Shown: positions 61,401 through 64,000 of the stretch, in pieces
Position numbering within the stretch: the stretch's first letter is position 1
How the letters are laid out: every line of letters begins with the position of its first letter
Origin: Gordonia zhenghanii
GTDB lineage: Bacteria > Actinomycetota > Actinomycetes > Mycobacteriales > Mycobacteriaceae
NCBI RefSeq assembly: GCF_021738965.1
Contig: NZ_JAKKOQ010000001.1
Coordinates: 310,001-374,000, forward strand
Direction: 5' to 3'
DNA length: 64,000 nucleotides
Program-made: the position numbers and the translations under genes
The notes under the pieces: model-generated
What the model was told of the DNA's origin: nothing
Seen by the model: only the letters and a program-made list of their open reading frames with translations
The model's database searches: none

Positions 61401-64000
61401 ACCGATCTGGAGCACCTCGTCCACGACACCGCGTGCGCCGTGCTCGGCGTCGACGAACTGCCCATGACGGTAGGTCTGATCGAAGTCGGCGGAAACTCGC
61501 TGGCAGCGACTCGCGTGGCCGCACGACTGTCCACCGCCACCGGCGTCCGTCTCGGGATCCGCCACATCCTCGACGCGACCGACATCCGCGGAATCGCCGA
61601 GGCACTGCGCACGCGCGGCGTCGCCGACGATGCACCCGCTGCTGCCGCCCGGTCCACGCACGCATCGATCGACGGACCGGTACCGCTCTCGCCCGCACAA
61701 CGGCGCCTATGGCTCGCCGCACGTCTGGACTCCGCATCGGCCGCGGTATACAACATTCCGTTCACCGTCCGGCTCATCGGCGACCTCGATGCCGACGCGC
61801 TCACTGCGGCGCTGAACGACGTCGTCGCACGACACGAACCGCTGCGCACCACCGTCCGCGACACAGACGGAGTGGCGTTTCAACAGGTGTGGCCTGCGGA
61901 CCGGCCGCTCCTGGACGTGGAGCGAGCCGACGCCGGGACACCCGAGAGCGTCAAGGACTTCGCCTCGCGGCCGTTCGACCTGACCGCGGACCTCCCCATT
62001 CGGGCTCGCCTGATCTCTCATGACCGGCACGACCACACCCTCGCCGTCGTGATCCATCACCTCGCCGCGGACGGCTGGTCACTCGGTCCGCTCGCCGACG
62101 ATCTCGCCGCGGCCTACCGCGCGCGGCGCGTGGATCAGGCTCCGACGTGGGCCGAGCTGCCAGTCACCTACCGGCAGAGCGCCGCGGACCGGCACGCCTG
62201 GCTCGACGATCCTGCGTCGGACGCCGGCGCTCAGCTCGAGTACTGGGCGCGCGTCCTCGCCGATGCCCCCGTCGACACCGAATTGCCCTACGACCGTTCC
62301 CCGTCGCACGCCGATCGCCGTTCGGGCGCACATGTGCGGGCGCCGATCGACGCCGCCACCCGCGGTCGTCTCATGTCGCTGGCGAGCAGGTACGACACCA
62401 CGCCGTTCATGGTGGTGCACGCGGCGGTGGCCGCGCTCCTGCGGACGATGTCGAGCATCGACGACGTCATCGTCGGAACTCCGGTTTCGGGACGCGGCGA
62501 CGACGAACTCGATCCGTTGATCGGCATGTTCGTCAACACTCTCGCGCTGCGTACTCCGGTCGACAAGAACGCGGCGTTCTCGGACCTCCTGTCCATCGTT
62601 CGCGAACGCGATCTGGCCGCATTCGACAACGCGGACGTACCGTTCGATCGGGTGGTCACCGACTTGAACCCCGCTCGCAGCAGCAGCGGCCAGCCCTACT
62701 TCGACGTGTCCGTCGCACTCGAGGACGCCGCCCAGATCCGTCTGGACATCGCAGGCCTCGCCGCGACTGCCGCCAAGATCGATATCGGGACCAGCAAATT
62801 CGACCTCGAGTTCACCATCATCGACCGTGCCGACGACAGCCTCGGGATGGATCTCGACCTCGGCTACGCCGACGAACTCTTCGACCGGGTGACAGCCGCG
62901 GGCCTGGCCTCGCGCTACGTCCGACTCCTGCAGACGGTCACCGCCGAGCCCGGCATGTCGATCGGGGACGCGTGCGTACTCGATCCCGCGGACCGTCTCG
63001 ACCTCGTGCCCGCGGTCGGCGGCGGACGACGCCCCGTGGAACATCTCACGCAGTTGCTCGGTTCGGCAGCGGCTGCCGAACCGTTCCGTCCCGCGATCGT
63101 GGATGCGGCGGGTCGCCTGCGGCTCACCTATCGCGAACTGGACGAGGCCTCCAACGCTCTCGCCAGAACCCTCATCGACAAGGGCGCCGGACCAGAGAGC
63201 TATGTGGCGGTGTCCCTGCCTCGCGGCGTGGACTGGATGGTCGCGGTGTGGGCCGTCGCCAAATCGGGCGCGGCGTGGGTACCGGTCGACCCCTCATACC
63301 CACCGGTCCGGACCGAGTTCATGCTCGACGACTCCGGTGCGTCCGTCATCGTCACCGACACCGCGTCGGCGACGCAGTTGCCGACCACGACCGCGCACAC
63401 AGTGGTCGTACTCGACGCAGACGACGTCCGGACTCCGCGGCCCGGCGACGACGTCTCGGCGGTCACCGACGCCGACCGCATCGCGCCGGTCGACGTCGAT
63501 CAGCCCGCGTACCTGATCTACACCTCCGGGACCACTGGTCGACCCAAGGGCGTCGTGGTGAGCCATCGCGGTCTCGCCGACTTCGCCGCCGAGCAGGTGT
63601 CCAGTCTGTCGCTGACCGGAGACAGCCGCACGCTGCATCTGGCGTCACCGAGCTTCGATGCGTCCGTGCTCGAAGTGATCATGGCGGTCAGCGCCGGGGC
63701 GAGCATGTGCATCGCGCCTGCGGACATCGTCGGCGGCGGTGAGCTGTCCGCACTGATGGCCGACGCCGCGATCACCCACGCGTTCCTCACCCCGTCGCTC
63801 CTGACGACGATGTCGCCCGACGACCTCCCGCGCTTGCGCACCCTGGTCATCGGCGGCGAGCATCCCAACGCCGAGTCCGTCCGGCGCTGGTCGGCCGGCC
63901 GTCGTCTGATCAATGCGTACGGCCCCACTGAGACCACCGTGGTCGCAACCATGTCGCAGGGCCTGGATGCGACCGACTCGGTGACGATTGGCCGGCCCAT
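58416..64000 (+). CDS. Non-ribosomal peptide synthetase, 5' part (C-A-PCP-C-A...)
   Basis: A GTG with a strong AAGGAGG opens a long frame that stays open to the window end (1,861 codons seen). Domains in order: condensation 1 (HHLAFDG, about 147), adenylation 1 (LLFTSGSTGAPKG, about 618), carrier protein (GGNSL, about 1026), condensation 2 (HHLAADGWS, about 1213), adenylation 2 (LIYTSGTTGRPKG, about 1700). My manual reading of the A1 code is DVWHFSLID, close to serine domains such as EntF. A2 reads about DALFVGAVV, not assigned. A leading C domain suggests an acylated or aryl-capped product, perhaps a siderophore. Confidence 0.9.
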   Translation, partial: MSTDNLVHSTRTAAELPLTAAQRGIYYAQQIDPDVPMSVAAFVEFHGNVDADRLEIAVTEAAHETEAGLLRLIWNEEDEPTVVVDGDRDVTLGRRDFSRHSDPRAAAENWMDEHRAHVPDLFTDPLLQTYLLTLGPDHSIWYCWGHHLAFDGYAAMYMMLRVAQRYTAGDGSALPEATIASMAEVAGIDDEYRRSDRFSDDRDYWSKRLGRDVDALPTTSFSGRSDVAAPLATIVSESLDDDVVERIRSRATALQVRPASVITAAVALYLARFNDTADAMLSLPVAARDTASLRTSAGLTSNVVPVLANIDDAEHPCRVDDLIRSVNSDIKQAVRHQHFRHEDIMSEILSAANGKRGFFGPMVNVMLFFKHIDFGPLAGALHILSTGPVEDASVNVYDSISGGMHLDLEANPNVYDDADVHAHHQRLVHFLTRFVTADPALPVTALPVATTDEIALADRCSVGPTVDYGEATLTDQLSAAYRRFGDSTALIDPDGTTLTYDEVGLRVAATAAGLRARGVGIEDVVGVMLPRGLDQHIVLHAVLATGAVFVPLSPDEPDARRERILDIAEPALVVVDDDQEPIPAPTATPQSLEASGIAGSPEFTAPPTTVHPDNGAYLLFTSGSTGAPKGVLITHRALVNRLSWMQSEYPLTSDDRVLQKTPASFDVSVWEYFWPLTVGAAAVVAAPDGHRDPWYLRRVVEETGVSAMHFVPSMLAVFAETLGSDPETIDRTRSALTSVRTLFTSGEALTPGVVSASAALTGAPIHNLYGPTEAAIDVTHHNACDRTEPVIPIGIPVHNTTAYVLDRRLDPMPTGAIGELYLGGVQLARGYLGRSALTADRFVADPFGGGRLYRTGDLVRRRRDGELDYLGRTDSQFKIRGRRVELGEIENALADLPGVLAAGAVVRDDLLAERIVVGYVSGDGLSSDGISSDGIRDRDLRGELSATLPSHMIPTVVVVCDSLPTTSNGKLDRRALPDPDLGGPAGGNTERDTPATDLEHLVHDTACAVLGVDELPMTVGLIEVGGNSLAATRVAARLSTATGVRLGIRHILDATDIRGIAEALRTRGVADDAPAAAARSTHASIDGPVPLSPAQRRLWLAARLDSASAAVYNIPFTVRLIGDLDADALTAALNDVVARHEPLRTTVRDTDGVAFQQVWPADRPLLDVERADAGTPESVKDFASRPFDLTADLPIRARLISHDRHDHTLAVVIHHLAADGWSLGPLADDLAAAYRARRVDQAPTWAELPVTYRQSAADRHAWLDDPASDAGAQLEYWARVLADAPVDTELPYDRSPSHADRRSGAHVRAPIDAATRGRLMSLASRYDTTPFMVVHAAVAALLRTMSSIDDVIVGTPVSGRGDDELDPLIGMFVNTLALRTPVDKNAAFSDLLSIVRERDLAAFDNADVPFDRVVTDLNPARSSSGQPYFDVSVALEDAAQIRLDIAGLAATAAKIDIGTSKFDLEFTIIDRADDSLGMDLDLGYADELFDRVTAAGLASRYVRLLQTVTAEPGMSIGDACVLDPADRLDLVPAVGGGRRPVEHLTQLLGSAAAAEPFRPAIVDAAGRLRLTYRELDEASNALARTLIDKGAGPESYVAVSLPRGVDWMVAVWAVAKSGAAWVPVDPSYPPVRTEFMLDDSGASVIVTDTASATQLPTTTAHTVVVLDADDVRTPRPGDDVSAVTDADRIAPVDVDQPAYLIYTSGTTGRPKGVVVSHRGLADFAAEQVSSLSLTGDSRTLHLASPSFDASVLEVIMAVSAGASMCIAPADIVGGGELSALMADAAITHAFLTPSLLTTMSPDDLPRLRTLVIGGEHPNAESVRRWSAGRRLINAYGPTETTVVATMSQGLDATDSVTIGRP

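Overview
The window is a high-GC (roughly two-thirds G+C) chromosomal segment of a mycolic-acid actinomycete of the Gordonia / Rhodococcus / Mycobacterium kind. The evidence is a set of lineage-typical genes (mycothiol synthase mshD, glnR, a lipoprotein-type PstS, DUF3073, DUF1416, the steroid genes kshA and hsaACB), frequent GTG starts, stop/start overlaps and leaderless promoters. Gordonia-like is my best guess. The species cannot be settled from sequence alone. I saw no rRNA, tRNA or CRISPR array.

Layout. 56-3814 (minus): complete pstSCAB phosphate operon. 3969-8709: mshD and glnR (minus), then lmeA-like, a thiosulfate sulfurtransferase, DUF1416, a 32-residue membrane peptide and a ferric nitrobindin-like protein (plus). 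8796-15461 (minus): a ferritin with iron-box-like sites upstream, then the cydABDC cytochrome bd operon behind a palindrome. 15588-22595: pabC, a ygfZ-like folate protein, DUF3073, purM, purF, a broken secreted-protein gene, an SCP-family protein and a PHP phosphoesterase; purL follows at 33250-35535. This matches the M. tuberculosis Rv0803-Rv0820 neighbourhood from memory, with cyd, ferritin and accessory genes inserted.

Accessory regions. 22919-29806 (plus) is a tightly coupled six-gene cluster: GntR regulator, two-cluster ferredoxin, ABC importer whose binding protein has a NosL-like tail, and an AprA/fumarate-reductase-like flavoprotein fused to HEAT repeats. It is the best candidate for an undescribed system. 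30991-33163 (minus) holds three dispanin-like (CD225) membrane proteins and a DUF2752 protein in one operon. 35656-37335 is an EccA-like ATPase without other ESX genes. 37666-40391 is cysD-cysNC (sulfate activation), divergent from an IclR-type regulator with an 18-bp palindrome between them. 41331-43408 is a DUF2249-cupin / ferredoxin / Cys-containing regulator / membrane-protein cassette behind a perfect 13-bp inverted repeat.

Steroid region. 43442-47615 has a KstR2-type box, then an enoyl-CoA hydratase and three acyl-CoA dehydrogenases. mntH follows with a 22-bp operator-like palindrome at its promoter. 49041-58315 is a divergent steroid-ring cluster: hsaA-hsaC-hsaB plus Rv3531c/Rv3530c/Rv3529c-like genes on the minus strand, and kshA with an Rv3527-like gene, a VOC protein and a methyltransferase on the plus strand. 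Two KstR-type boxes lie between them; hsaD is absent. The window ends inside a large NRPS gene (58416 onward, C-A-PCP-C-A, first module probably Ser-specific).
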